DNA of 64,000 bases, taken from contig NZ_VIGH01000007.1 of the NCBI RefSeq assembly GCF_006704125.1, positions 186,001-250,000 on the forward strand, read 5' to 3'. The DNA comes from Rhodococcus spelaei. Its GTDB lineage: Bacteria > Actinomycetota > Actinomycetes > Mycobacteriales > Mycobacteriaceae. Positions 7,317 to 16,144 of this stretch are shown piece by piece; position 1 is the first letter of the stretch, and every line of letters starts with the position of its first letter. Position numbers and translations under genes: made by a program. The notes beneath the pieces were generated by a model. That model made no database searches and had not been told where the DNA came from. It saw only the letters and a list, made by a program, of their open reading frames with translations.

Positions 7317-9857
7317 TCATGCAGTCACCTTCCCGATTCCCGCCAAGTCCACCACCATCGTCAGCCCGCCACCGGGTGTGTCGGTGGCGCTGACTGTTCC
7401 ACCCATCGCCTCGACGAATCCGCGCACCACCGACAGTCCCAGACCGACGCCGGTCGAGTTGTCGCGGTCGCCGAGACGTTGGAACGAGTCGAAGATCTGA
7501 TCCTCCGCGCCGCGCGCCACCCCGGGCCCGGTGTCGGCCACGGTGATCAGCACCCGGTCCCCCACCTCCGCCGCCGCGATGCGGACCGGCGAGTCCGGCG
7601 CGTACCGGAGCGCGTTGTCCACGAGGTTCGCGATCACCCGCTCGAGCAGTCCGCTGTCCGCCGCGACCGCGTGCCCACCGACGTCGACCTGGACGCGCTC
7701 GCGGCCGGCGTTGCCGAGGACCGGGGTCCCGACACCCACCCCGACCAGCGCGCGATGCACCACTTCCTCCAGATAGACGGGCCGCAACGTGGGTCGCACC
7801 ACACCCGCGGCGAGGCGCGAGGAGTCGAGGAGGTTGCCGACGAGGTTGGTCAGCTGGTCGGCGGACTCCTCCACCGTCGCAAGCAGTTCCGCCGTGTCCT
7901 CGGGCGAGAACTCCACGTCGTCGCTGCGCAGGCTGGACACCGCGGCCTTGACCGCGGCCAGTGGCGTGCGCAGGTCGTGGCTCACCGCCGACAGCAGTGA
8001 ACGCCGCAGCCGGTCCGCCTCCGCCAGGGCCTGCGCGGTGCTGGCCTCCTCGGCGAGCTGGGCCTGTCGGATCAGCCCGACCGCCTGGTTCGCGACGGCC
8101 GCCAGCACCCGGCGGTCCCGGGCCCGCAGTTCGCTGCCCCTCAGCGCCAGTGCGTACTCGCCCTCGCCGACCTCGCAGGCGGTGTCCGCCTCGGCGACCG
8201 ATGTCGGCGGCGTCTCCCCGACGGAACTCACCACGCCGGTCCCCCGGCGGATCACGCTGACGGACCGCTGGCCGTAGGTCTCGCGCACCTTCTCCAGCAG
8301 CGCGGGGAGGTCGGCGCCGCGCAGCACCGAGCCGGCGAACAGGGCGAGCAGCTCGGCCTCCTGCGAGGCCAGGCGAGCCTCCCTGGCCCGCTTCGCTGCC
8401 GCGTCCACCAGCACCGCGACGGCCACCGCGATCACCAGCAGCACCACGGTGGTGATGAAGTTGTCGGGCTCGGCGATCGTGAAGCTGTGCAGCGGCGGGG
8501 TGAAGAAGTAGTTGAGCAGCAGTCCGGACATCAACGCGGACAACACCGCCGGGCCGACACCGCCGAGCAGCGCGACCAGCAGCACGACGATGAAGAACAG
8601 TGCGCTCTCGCCGCCGACACCGAAGTGGTGGTTGGTCACCCCCATCACCGAGGACGCCGCGACCGGCACGAGCACCGCGGCGAGCCATGCGAGGATCGTG
8701 CGCGAGCGTGATCCCGGCGGGGACAGTCTTCGTCGGGTGTTGGTCTCGCCGTGGGTGACCATGTGCACGTCGATGCTGCCGGATCGCTGCACCACGCTCG
8801 CGCCGATGCCCTCGTCGAACATCCGCGCCCAGCGCGAACGCCGGGAGGTGCCCAGCACCAACTGGGTCGCGTTCGCCGACCGTGCGAAGTCCAGCAGCGT
8901 GGCCGGGACGTCGTCACCGACCACGCTGTGCAGGCTCGCGCCGATGCTCGCACACAGCGCGCGCACGGCACCCATCTCCGGCGCGGACACCCCGGCCAGC
9001 CCGTCGCCGCGCACCACGTGCACGACCATCAGTTCGGCACTGGCCTTCGAGGCGATCCGGCTGGCGCGTCGCACCAACGTCTCCGACTCCGGGCCACCGG
9101 TGACGGCGACGACCACCCGTTCGCGTGCTTCCCAGGTGTCGGTGATCGCGTTCTCGGCCCGGTACTTCGCCAGTGCCGCGTCGACCTGGTCGGCCACCCA
9201 CAGCAGTGCGATCTCCCGCAGTGCCGTGAGGTTCCCGCGCCGGAAGTAGTTGCTCAGCGCCGCGTCCACCTTCTCGGCGGCGTAGATGTTTCCGTGGGAG
9301 AGCCTGCGCCGCAGTGCTTCCGGCGTGATGTCGACCAACTCGACCTGAGTGGCCGCGCGCACCACGCCGTCGGGGACGGTCTCCTGCTGAGCCACCCCGG
9401 TGATCTGGCGGACCACGTCGCCGAGACTTTCGAGGTGCTGGACGTTCAGCGTGGTCAGCACGTCGATACCCGCAACGAGTAGTTCTTCGACGTCCTGCCA
9501 ACGCTTCTCGTTGCGACTGCCGGGGGTGTTGGTGTGGGCGAGCTCGTCGACGAGCACGACCGCCGGCCGGCGACGCAGCACCGCGTCCACGTCCAGCTCA
9601 CCCATCGTGGTGCCGCGGTACTCGAGGAGTTTCGGCGCGACAACCTCGAGGTCGCCGAGTTGCGCGGCGGTGCGGGCGCGGCCGTGGGTCTCCACCACGG
9701 CCGCGACCACGTCGGTTCCCCGCTCGCGGCGCCGGTGCGCCTCGCCGAGCATCGCGAACGTCTTTCCGACACCCGGCGCCGCGCCCAGGTATATCCGCAG
9801 TTCTCCGCGCCTGCGCTCGTCGGGGGTGTCGGTACCGCTCACCTGGCCATCATCCAC
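7317..9857 (-). CDS. kdpD: Kdp sensor histidine kinase KdpD
   Basis: The protein has 846 residues, close to the family length. Domains in order: N-terminal KdpD domain with Walker A GAAPGVGKT (25-33) and a VDELAHTNTPG block near 103; a USP-like domain (about 245-370); four membrane helices (about 387-490); a GAF-like linker; the HisKA domain with the autophosphorylated His (AVSHDLRTPLAA, H627); and an HATPase domain with VDNALRYAP and GVGLGLSVV. It senses K+ and ionic stress and phosphorylates KdpE. GTG 9857 overlaps the kdpC stop by 8 nt; GTG 9842 (VSGTDTPD), 7 nt after that stop, is an equally possible start. Confidence 0.96.
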   Translation of the reverse strand: MDDGQVSGTDTPDERRRGELRIYLGAAPGVGKTFAMLGEAHRRRERGTDVVAAVVETHGRARTAAQLGDLEVVAPKLLEYRGTTMGELDVDAVLRRRPAVVLVDELAHTNTPGSRNEKRWQDVEELLVAGIDVLTTLNVQHLESLGDVVRQITGVAQQETVPDGVVRAATQVELVDITPEALRRRLSHGNIYAAEKVDAALSNYFRRGNLTALREIALLWVADQVDAALAKYRAENAITDTWEARERVVVAVTGGPESETLVRRASRIASKASAELMVVHVVRGDGLAGVSAPEMGAVRALCASIGASLHSVVGDDVPATLLDFARSANATQLVLGTSRRSRWARMFDEGIGASVVQRSGSIDVHMVTHGETNTRRRLSPPGSRSRTILAWLAAVLVPVAASSVMGVTNHHFGVGGESALFFIVVLLVALLGGVGPAVLSALMSGLLLNYFFTPPLHSFTIAEPDNFITTVVLLVIAVAVAVLVDAAAKRAREARLASQEAELLALFAGSVLRGADLPALLEKVRETYGQRSVSVIRRGTGVVSSVGETPPTSVAEADTACEVGEGEYALALRGSELRARDRRVLAAVANQAVGLIRQAQLAEEASTAQALAEADRLRRSLLSAVSHDLRTPLAAVKAAVSSLRSDDVEFSPEDTAELLATVEESADQLTNLVGNLLDSSRLAAGVVRPTLRPVYLEEVVHRALVGVGVGTPVLGNAGRERVQVDVGGHAVAADSGLLERVIANLVDNALRYAPDSPVRIAAAEVGDRVLITVADTGPGVARGAEDQIFDSFQRLGDRDNSTGVGLGLSVVRGFVEAMGGTVSATDTPGGGLTMVVDLAGIGKVTA

Positions 9858-10500
9858 CAGTCGAGGAGGTGCCGCACGAAGGCGCGGTCAGGCCGAGCGC
9901 GAGGTTGAGTTCGAGCACGTTGACGCGCTCGGCACCGAGAATCCCGAGCTGGCGACCCTCGGTGTGCTCGTCGACCAGCTCGCGCACCCGGGCCTCGGAG
10001 ATCCCGTTCACCGCAGCGACGCGGCGCACCTGCAGTTGCGCGTACTCGGGGCTGATGTGCGGGTCGATGCCCGAACCGGAGCCGGTCACCGCGTCGAGGG
10101 GAACCGCCGAGGCCGGCACTCCCTCACGCTCGGAGATCTTCGCGCGACGTTGCTCGACGAACGAGGCCAGCAGCTCACTGCTGGGCCCCAGATTGGTGGG
10201 CAGGGCGGTGGCCGGGTCACCGGGGGCGAAGGCGTTCTCGTCGGACACCGAGCCAGTGACCCTGTTGTGGAAGAACGGATCCGGCGCGCCGGCCGGCACC
10301 TGCGAGTCGACGCCGACCCACCGGCTTCCGACGACGCAGCCGTTGGCGTCGTGCACGGGCGATCCCTCCGCGGAACCGGCACTGATCCTGCCGACTCCCC
10401 AGACGGCCGCGGGATAGAGCACGCCGAGGACAGCGGTGAGGGCGAGTAGGACCAGCAGTCCCGCCCACACCTGCCGCATGAAACCGATTGTGAATCGCAT
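9850..10500 (-). CDS. kdpC: Potassium-transporting ATPase subunit C
   Basis: The 216-residue protein has one N-terminal membrane helix (about 10-32, LLVLLALTAVLGVLYPAAVWG) and an outer domain with the KdpC blocks FFHNRVTGS, GSGIDPHISPEYA and LVDEHTEGR. KdpC is the periplasm-facing subunit that stabilises the KdpFABC complex and helps K+ or ATP binding. ATG 10500 is 6 nt after the kdpB stop. The tail after NVLELNLAL is slightly extended compared with E. coli and overlaps the proposed kdpD start. Confidence 0.96.
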   Translation of the reverse strand: MRFTIGFMRQVWAGLLVLLALTAVLGVLYPAAVWGVGRISAGSAEGSPVHDANGCVVGSRWVGVDSQVPAGAPDPFFHNRVTGSVSDENAFAPGDPATALPTNLGPSSELLASFVEQRRAKISEREGVPASAVPLDAVTGSGSGIDPHISPEYAQLQVRRVAAVNGISEARVRELVDEHTEGRQLGILGAERVNVLELNLALGLTAPSCGTSSTGG

Positions 10501-10506
10501 TCGAGC

Positions 10507-12612
10507 TCACCCAATTCCAGGAACGAGACGGACAACGAGGTCGATCAACCAGATCCCGACGAACGGCGTGATCACGCCACCGAGTCCGTAGATCAACAGG
10601 TTTCGTCCCAGCAGCTGTGAGGCAGTCGACGGCCGGTACCGGACGCCCTTGAGCGCCAACGGGATCAGCGCGACGATCACGAGCGCGTTGAACACCACCG
10701 CCGAGACGATCGCCGACTGCGGCGTCGCCAGGTGCATGATGTTCAGAGCGCCCAGCTGCGGGTAGATCCCGCTGAACAGCGCGGGCAGGATGGCGAAGTA
10801 CTTCGCCAGGTCGTTGGCGAGCGAGAACGTGGTCAGGGCTCCCCGGGTGATCAGCAACTGCTTGCCGATCTCGACGACCTCGATGAGCTTGGTGGGATCG
10901 GAGTCCAGGTCCACCATGTTGCCGGCTTCCTTGGCGGCGGAGGTCCCGGTGTTCATCGCGACCCCGACGTCGGCCTGCGCGAGCGCGGGGGCGTCGTTGG
11001 TGCCGTCGCCGGTCATCGCGACCAGCCGGCCGCCCGCCTGCTCCTTGCGGATCAGCGCGAGCTTGTCCTCCGGGGTGGCCTCGGCCATGAAGTCGTCGAC
11101 GCCCGCCTCTGCGGCGATCGCCTTCGCGGTCAGCGGATTGTCGCCGGTGACCATCACCGTCCGGATGCCCATCGCCCGAAGTTCCGCGAAGCGCTGCGCG
11201 ATACCGGGTTTGACGACGTCCGAGAGCTGGACCACGCCGAGGACCCGGGTCTGCCCGGCGCTCGCCCGCGCGACCACCAGCGGAGTTCCGCCACCGAGCG
11301 CAATCTCGTTCACCGTGTCGGTCACCGCCGGCTCGGCGCTGCCGCCGTGGGTGGCGACCCAGGCCAGCACTGCGTCGCCCGCGCCCTTGCGGATCTCCGC
11401 CCCCGGCTGGTCGAGTCCGCTCATCCGGGTCTGGGCGGTGAACGGCACGAACTCGGCCGCCCGCTCGCTCTCGGTCGGATCCGGGGACAGCCCGAACTCC
11501 GCCGCGCACAGGTCGACGATGCTGCGACCCTCGGGGGTTCCGTCGGCCAGGCTGGACAGCCGCGCGGCCGCCGCGAGTTCGGCCGCGTCGACGCCGGGCG
11601 CCGGGTGCAGCGCCGTCGCGCGCCGGTTACCGAAGGTGATGGTGCCGGTCTTGTCCATGAGCAGGGTGTCGATGTCGCCTGCGGCCTCCACCGCACGGCC
11701 GGACATGGCGAGCACGTTGCGCTGCACCAGTCGGTCCATGCCCGCGATACCGATGGCGGAGAGCAAGGCACCGATCGTCGTCGGGATCAGGCACACAAGC
11801 AGGGCGATCAGCTTGACCGGGTCCTGCTCGTGGCCGGCGTAGAGCCCCATCGGGCCGATCGCCACCACTGCGAGCATGAAGACGACGGTGAGCGAGGCGA
11901 GCAGGATGTTCAGCGCGATCTCGTTCGGCGTCTTCTGCCGTGCCGCGCCCTCGACGAGCGCGATCATCCGGTCGACGAACGAGTGACCCGGCGCCGCAGT
12001 GATCTCGACGACGATCCGGTCGGACAGCACGATCGTGCCGCCGGTCACGGCGCACCGGTCGCCACCGGACTCACGGACCACCGGCGCGGACTCACCGGTG
12101 ATCGCGGACTCGTCCACGGTCGCGATGCCCTCCACCACGTCGCCGTCGCCGGGGATCACCTCCCCGGCGGTCACGACCACCCGGTCGCCGACCTTCAGCT
12201 CGGTGCCGGGCACCGACTCGGTCGTTCCGCTCGTCGTGAGGCGGTGGGCCGTGGTGTCCTGCTTCACCTTTCGCAGGCTGGCGGCCTGCGCCTTGCCACG
12301 CCCCTCGGCCACCGACTCGGCGAGGTTCGCGAACAGCACGGTGAACCACAGCCACGCCGTCACCACCCACGAGAAGACGGACGGGTCACCGACCGCCATC
12401 AGCGTCGTGACGACCGACCCCACGAACACGACGAACATCACCGGATTGCGAGCCAAGTGGCGCGGGTCGAGCTTGCGGACCGCGCCGGGCAGCGCGGTGA
12501 GCATCTGCCGTGGACTGAAGATCCCGGCCTTGACCGGGGTCGGCTCGTGCGGGTCGTCCGGCAACGTCCCGGCCACGCCGGGTCGCTCCTCGACCGTTGA
12601 CTGCACACTCAT
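10507..12612 (-). CDS. kdpB: Potassium-transporting P-type ATPase subunit B
   Basis: The 701-residue catalytic subunit has all P-type ATPase signatures: TGES (172-175) in the actuator loop, the phosphorylated Asp in DKTGT (D320), the KGAGDAV nucleotide-domain block, and the hinge [10 protein letters not shown]. The [18 protein letters not shown] helix typical of KdpB is present. It powers high-affinity K+ uptake through KdpA. In E. coli the Ser of TGES is an inhibitory phosphorylation site, and that Ser is present here (S175). The ATG start overlaps the kdpA stop as ATGA, indicating coupled translation. Confidence 0.97.
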   Translation of the reverse strand: MSVQSTVEERPGVAGTLPDDPHEPTPVKAGIFSPRQMLTALPGAVRKLDPRHLARNPVMFVVFVGSVVTTLMAVGDPSVFSWVVTAWLWFTVLFANLAESVAEGRGKAQAASLRKVKQDTTAHRLTTSGTTESVPGTELKVGDRVVVTAGEVIPGDGDVVEGIATVDESAITGESAPVVRESGGDRCAVTGGTIVLSDRIVVEITAAPGHSFVDRMIALVEGAARQKTPNEIALNILLASLTVVFMLAVVAIGPMGLYAGHEQDPVKLIALLVCLIPTTIGALLSAIGIAGMDRLVQRNVLAMSGRAVEAAGDIDTLLMDKTGTITFGNRRATALHPAPGVDAAELAAAARLSSLADGTPEGRSIVDLCAAEFGLSPDPTESERAAEFVPFTAQTRMSGLDQPGAEIRKGAGDAVLAWVATHGGSAEPAVTDTVNEIALGGGTPLVVARASAGQTRVLGVVQLSDVVKPGIAQRFAELRAMGIRTVMVTGDNPLTAKAIAAEAGVDDFMAEATPEDKLALIRKEQAGGRLVAMTGDGTNDAPALAQADVGVAMNTGTSAAKEAGNMVDLDSDPTKLIEVVEIGKQLLITRGALTTFSLANDLAKYFAILPALFSGIYPQLGALNIMHLATPQSAIVSAVVFNALVIVALIPLALKGVRYRPSTASQLLGRNLLIYGLGGVITPFVGIWLIDLVVRLVPGIG

Positions 12613-14309
12613 TGCAAAGCCTCCGCTATCGGGCCCAGCGCCAGGGCCGGGAAGAATGTCAGTGCCGCCACCAGAACGACGGTGCCGGTGAGCAGTCCGG
12701 CGAACATCGGGCCGGCAGTCGGCAGGGTGCCCGCGGTGGGCGCGGTCTTGCGTTGCGAGGCAAGCGATCCGGCCAGTGCCAGCACGAAGATGATCGGAAG
12801 GAGCCGTCCCAGCAGCATGCAGACGCCGAGCGAGGCCTGGAACCAGTCGCTCGTGACCGTGAGGCCACCGAACGCGCTGCCGTTGTTGTTCGAGGCCGAC
12901 GCGAACGCGTAGAGCACCTCGGTGAAGCCGTGAATCGAACCGGGAGTGCCCGGGTCGCCGCTGTTGCCCTGGAATCCGGTGGTGGACGACAGGATCACGG
13001 TGATCCCGGTGCCGATCAGCACCAAAGCCGGCATCACGAGCACCGACAGGGCCGCCAGGGTGATCTCACGCTTGCCGAGCTTCTTGCCGAGGTACTCGGG
13101 GGTGCGTCCGACCAGCAGACCGCCGACGAACACCGCGATCAGGGCGAAGATCAGGATCGAGTAGAGCCCGGTTCCCACCCCGCCGGGAGCGATCTCGCCG
13201 AGCAGCATGTTCAGCAGGACCGCCCCGCCGCCGAGCGGCGACATGCTGTCGTGCGCGGAATTGACCGCGCCCGTGGAGGTTCCCGTCGTGCTCACGGCGA
13301 ACAGTGCGCTGCCGGGGATGCCGAACCGGACTTCCTTGCCTTCCATCATGCCGCCGGCCGCGGTCGCGGCGACCCCGCGGTGCCCGGACTCGGCGGCCAG
13401 GGTGACCGCGAGCAGACCGGCCCAGAGCAGCCCCATCACCGAGAGCAGGGTCAGGCCCTGCTTCCTGTCCCCGACCATCGTGCCGAAGGTGCGGGTCAAC
13501 GCGACCGGGATCAACAGGATCGCGATGATCTCCACGATGTTGGTGATCGGGGTCGGGTTCTCGAACGGATGCGCCGAGTTTGCGGCCAGGATGCCGCCGC
13601 CGTTGGTGCCCAGCTCCTTGATGGCCTCCTGCGAGGCGACCGGCGCCAGGGCGTTGGTCACCGAGTGCCCGTCGAGGCCAGTGGACCCGAAGCCGGTGTG
13701 GAAGGACTGGATCACGCCCTGGCTCAACAGGATCAGCGCGATGACGAACGAGAACGGCAGCAGGATCCGCAAGCTGCCGCGGGTCAGGTCCACCCAGAAG
13801 TTGCCGATCTCGCCGCCTCGCGAGACCCGGACGAAGCCGCGGATCAGCGCGACCGCGACGGCCATGCCGACGGCCGCGGAGACGAAGTTCTGCACGGCCA
13901 GACCGAGCGGCTGGGTGAGGTTGCTCATCGTGGTCTCGGGCGCGTACGACTGCCAGTTCGTGTTCGCCACGAAGGAGGCGGCGGTGTTGAACGCGACCGC
14001 GGGGCTCACCCCGGACAGGCCTCCACTGAGCGGCAGCACGCCTTGGATGCGTTGCAGGAAGTACAGGAACAGCACGCTCGCCGCGGAGAACCCGAGCAGG
14101 GAGCCTGCGTAGCCGTACCAGGTCTGCTCGGCACGAGGGTTGATGCGGCACAAGCGGTACAGCACCGACTCGACGCGCAGGTCGCCGGACCTGAGTTCGG
14201 TATCGGTGGTGTACACCTTCGCCATGTAGTCGCCGACGGGAACGTACAGAATCGCCAGTACGCCGAGTACCAGTGCTGTCTGCAGTCCCGCGGCAAGAGC
14301 GGGATTCAC
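12609..14309 (-). CDS. kdpA: Potassium-transporting ATPase subunit A
   Basis: The 566-residue channel-like subunit of the SKT/KtrB fold has about ten membrane helices. Selectivity-filter-type segments are recognisable: [31 protein letters not shown] and [20 protein letters not shown]. It binds K+ at high affinity and passes it to KdpB. The start is GTG 14309, 4 nt after the kdpF stop. Length and motifs agree with E. coli KdpA (557). Confidence 0.97.
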   Translation of the reverse strand: MNPALAAGLQTALVLGVLAILYVPVGDYMAKVYTTDTELRSGDLRVESVLYRLCRINPRAEQTWYGYAGSLLGFSAASVLFLYFLQRIQGVLPLSGGLSGVSPAVAFNTAASFVANTNWQSYAPETTMSNLTQPLGLAVQNFVSAAVGMAVAVALIRGFVRVSRGGEIGNFWVDLTRGSLRILLPFSFVIALILLSQGVIQSFHTGFGSTGLDGHSVTNALAPVASQEAIKELGTNGGGILAANSAHPFENPTPITNIVEIIAILLIPVALTRTFGTMVGDRKQGLTLLSVMGLLWAGLLAVTLAAESGHRGVAATAAGGMMEGKEVRFGIPGSALFAVSTTGTSTGAVNSAHDSMSPLGGGAVLLNMLLGEIAPGGVGTGLYSILIFALIAVFVGGLLVGRTPEYLGKKLGKREITLAALSVLVMPALVLIGTGITVILSSTTGFQGNSGDPGTPGSIHGFTEVLYAFASASNNNGSAFGGLTVTSDWFQASLGVCMLLGRLLPIIFVLALAGSLASQRKTAPTAGTLPTAGPMFAGLLTGTVVLVAALTFFPALALGPIAEALQ

Positions 14310-14313
14310 TTGG

Positions 14314-14412
14314 CTAGAACCTTTCGGGATCGACGAGCGCGACCAGCAGGTAGATCACGAGGGCCACCGCGAGCGCGATCAGAACGACGCTCAACGTGCC
14401 CGCGACCGTCAC
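14314..14412 (-). CDS. kdpF: KdpF small membrane subunit
   Basis: This tiny 32-codon gene was read directly from the minus strand. GTG 14412 starts VTVAGTLSVVLIALAVALVI, and the protein ends YLLVALVDPERF. A single hydrophobic helix followed by the DPERF tail is characteristic of KdpF, which stabilises the KdpABC complex. The start codon overlaps the stop of the upstream small ORF as GTGA, and the stop is 4 nt before kdpA. Confidence 0.88.
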   Translation of the reverse strand: MTVAGTLSVVLIALAVALVIYLLVALVDPERF

Positions 14413-14534
14413 CGCGCGCTCGTGTTGTGGGTGGATCCCGCGGAACGACCGGAACCGCTCTGCAGCACGCGCAGCACCAGCGCGCAGGCACCGAATATCC
14501 CGATGATCAGCAGAACGTAGGCCAGATCAGCCAT
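14409..14534 (-). CDS. Small single-pass membrane ORF upstream of kdpF
   Basis: This 41-codon ORF starts at ATG 14534 with a GAGGAA ribosome site about 6 nt upstream. It encodes MADLAYVLLIIGIFGACALV followed by a short Ser/Gly/Arg tail. One membrane helix spans about residues 5-23. It is translationally coupled to kdpF by a GTGA overlap, so it is the first gene of the kdp operon. I do not recognise a named family, although similar short ORFs occur before kdpF in other actinobacteria as far as I recall. A role as an extra Kdp accessory peptide is inference from position and topology. Confidence 0.62.
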   Translation of the reverse strand: MADLAYVLLIIGIFGACALVLRVLQSGSGRSAGSTHNTSAR

Positions 14535-14971
14535 GACGCTTCCTCTTCGACTGTGCACGGTCGCCGGCCATCGGCGAACCGGGCCCGGTGACCGGGCCAC
14601 AGTGCAGAGTGCTCCCCGAAATCGCCCGTTTCGCCGTCCCTTACGGGTCGCTGACGGCGTGACCTGGTGTGTTGACGCGTTCTTTACGCGCTCCGCGCCC
14701 GTGCGCGCGTTTCACCCCGGTGGGGGTAACAGGCGCTCACAGTTCCACGACGCTCGTCCCACCCGCTGTTCACCGACAACAACCATTTGGGTTCACCCAT
14801 CGACACCGCGACCGATTACCTCACGCGGTGATCGGTCCGTTCAGGGTCTTCTTGGGGGACTGCGGCAAGGCGTATCCTGGCTGGTCAGAGTCGCCTAGTT
14901 ACGCGGCAACTCACGATGAAGTCTCACTCTGCAGATCCGCGACTGTTTGTTGCTGCTACGGAGGTTAGATC
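14535..14971. other. 437-bp divergent intergenic region, kdp operon / hydrolase
   Basis: This region separates the kdp operon (minus) from the hydrolase (plus) and must hold both promoters. Visible structures are an inverted repeat at 14582-14598 (GGCCCGGT G ACCGGGCC) in the kdp leader, a palindromic repeat copy at 14689-14746, an imperfect inverted repeat at about 14810-14836, a TATCCT hexamer at 14873-14878 that could be a -10 element for the hydrolase, and GGAGGT at 14960-14965 as its ribosome site. I see no convincing KdpE operator, and nothing I can match to a c-di-AMP riboswitch. Confidence 0.5.
14689..14746 (-). repeat. Palindromic intergenic repeat, copy B (inverted)
   Basis: Read on the minus strand it begins GGAACTGTGAGCGCC, contains GGGGTGAAACGCGCGCACGG and ends CGGAGCG. 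It matches 16086-16144 read on the plus strand at most positions. The two copies face each other and bracket the hydrolase and the GNAT remnant. This copy is the degenerate one: the left arm has several substitutions, so the hairpin is imperfect. Confidence 0.65.
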
Positions 14972-15766
14972 GTGCCGAAACTCGAGCTGATTCATTGCAA
15001 ACCAGTCGGGACTCCGAACGGTCCTCCGATTCTGCTCGTGCACGGTGGGTGGTGTGGTGCTTGGTGCTGGGAGTACGGGTTCATCGACAAGCTGACCGAG
15101 CTCGGCTGGGAAGTGTATGCACTGAGCCTGCGCGGCCACGGCAAGAGTGAGGGCAGAGACAAACTCCGCTGGGCGAGCATCAAGAACTACGTCGACGACG
15201 TCCGCTCGGTCGCGGATTCACTGCCCACGCCGCCGCTGATTGTCGGCCACTCGATGGGCGGGTTTGTCCTTCAACGGTATTTGACGAAGGGCCACCCCGC
15301 TGCGGCCGCCGTATTGATCGCTCCGGTGCCGGCGGCGGGGATTCGCGGGTTCACAATGCGTTTGATTCGCCGCCATCCGCGGGTGTGGCTTCGCTGCTAT
15401 CTCACGCTGAGCCTGATGCCGGTCGTGGAAAAGCCGGATCACTTCCGTGAATGGGTTCTCGGGCCCGAAACGACCGAAGAGCGAGTGCTTGAAATGCACA
15501 GCCACCTTCAAGATGAGTCGTTTCGCGCCGTCGTCGACATGACCTTCGCGCTGCCGCCTCGACGCAAGGACATCCCCGCCATCCCGATGACGGTCATTGC
15601 TGGGGAGAATGACGCGATCTTCACGGTCAAGGGAGCACAAAGTACCGCCAGGAGGTTCGGAGTCACCGCTCATGTTGTTCCGGGCATGCCCCATGGTCTG
15701 CTCGAACCGCATTGGCGTGATGAAGTAGCCGAACGCATCGACAAGTTCGCGCGTTCGACAACCTGA
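14972..15766 (+). CDS. Alpha/beta hydrolase
   Basis: The 264-residue protein has the alpha/beta-hydrolase fold: oxyanion region LLVHGGWCGAWCWEYG, nucleophile elbow GHSMGG (Ser about 94), an acid in AGENDAIF, and a catalytic His in PGMPHGLLEP. It could be an esterase, lipase or similar hydrolase; the substrate is unknown. The start is GTG 14972 with GGAGGT at 14960-14965. Its base composition is visibly lower in GC than the kdp genes beside it. It lies between two inverted copies of one repeat and is absent at this place from the mycobacterial gene order, which suggests a later arrival. Confidence 0.88.
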   Translation: MPKLELIHCKPVGTPNGPPILLVHGGWCGAWCWEYGFIDKLTELGWEVYALSLRGHGKSEGRDKLRWASIKNYVDDVRSVADSLPTPPLIVGHSMGGFVLQRYLTKGHPAAAAVLIAPVPAAGIRGFTMRLIRRHPRVWLRCYLTLSLMPVVEKPDHFREWVLGPETTEERVLEMHSHLQDESFRAVVDMTFALPPRRKDIPAIPMTVIAGENDAIFTVKGAQSTARRFGVTAHVVPGMPHGLLEPHWRDEVAERIDKFARSTT

Positions 15767-15771
15767 CACGG

Positions 15772-15945
15772 CGAGACTCTCCCGTACGTCCGGCCAGTCC
15801 TCCGCGGTGGCGGCGAACATGACGGTGTCACGGACAGTGCCGTCGGCCCGACGAAAGTGCCGACGCAAGGTGCCCTCGTACTGCGCGCCGCGCCTGGCGA
15901 TGGCCTGCTGGGATCGGTGATTTCGTGATGTTCTGGCGGGTTGCG
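15772..15945 (-). pseudogene. Remnant of a GNAT (RimJ-like) acetyltransferase C-terminus
   Basis: Read on the minus strand, one frame gives NHRSQQAIARRGAQYEGTLR, then RRHFRRADGTVRDTVMFAAT and AEDWPDVRESL. This is the typical C-terminal third of a RimJ-type GNAT enzyme (N-x-x-S-x-x-A-I, then G-A, E-G-x-L-R-R-H, R-D-T-V, then a W-P block). No N-terminal half or start is found upstream in any frame, and the expected stop is missing: the frame runs into the opposite strand of the hydrolase. It is a truncated relic, possibly cut when the hydrolase arrived. The surrounding 15767-16102 interval holds nothing else I recognise. Confidence 0.5.
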
Positions 15946-16085
15946 GCCCACACCGAGCTGATCAGTGTGGCGGTGCGGTGCGGCCAGGGGTCGTCGTCCG
16001 GGCACGAATCACGCACCGCGACGAAGTGGTCCAACTGGTCGACCATCAGGACACCTACCCCGCTTCCCGAACCCCTACGCTGACC

Positions 16086-16144
16086 GGAACTGTGCGCGCG
16101 TTTCACCCCAATGGGGGTGAAACGCGCGCACGGGCGGCGGAGCC
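16086..16144 (+). repeat. Palindromic intergenic repeat, copy A, overlapping the mutM 3' end
   Basis: A perfect inverted repeat, GTGCGCGCGTTTCACCCC at 16092-16109 and its complement at 16114-16131, lies within a 59-nt unit shared with 14689-14746. It sits at the convergent junction of the hydrolase side (plus) and mutM (minus). The mutM stop codon (16103-16105) lies in the left arm, so the last residues of MutM are encoded by the repeat. It could terminate transcription from both sides. Confidence 0.7.

Noticed and set aside
14535-14971. c-di-AMP (ydaO) riboswitch in the kdp leader
   Set aside because: I could not align the conserved ydaO core or pseudoknot sequences; only a short GC-rich hairpin is present.
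14689-16144. Terminal inverted repeats of an insertion sequence
   Set aside because: No transposase or target-site duplication can be seen between or beside the copies. The units are themselves palindromic, unlike simple IS ends.
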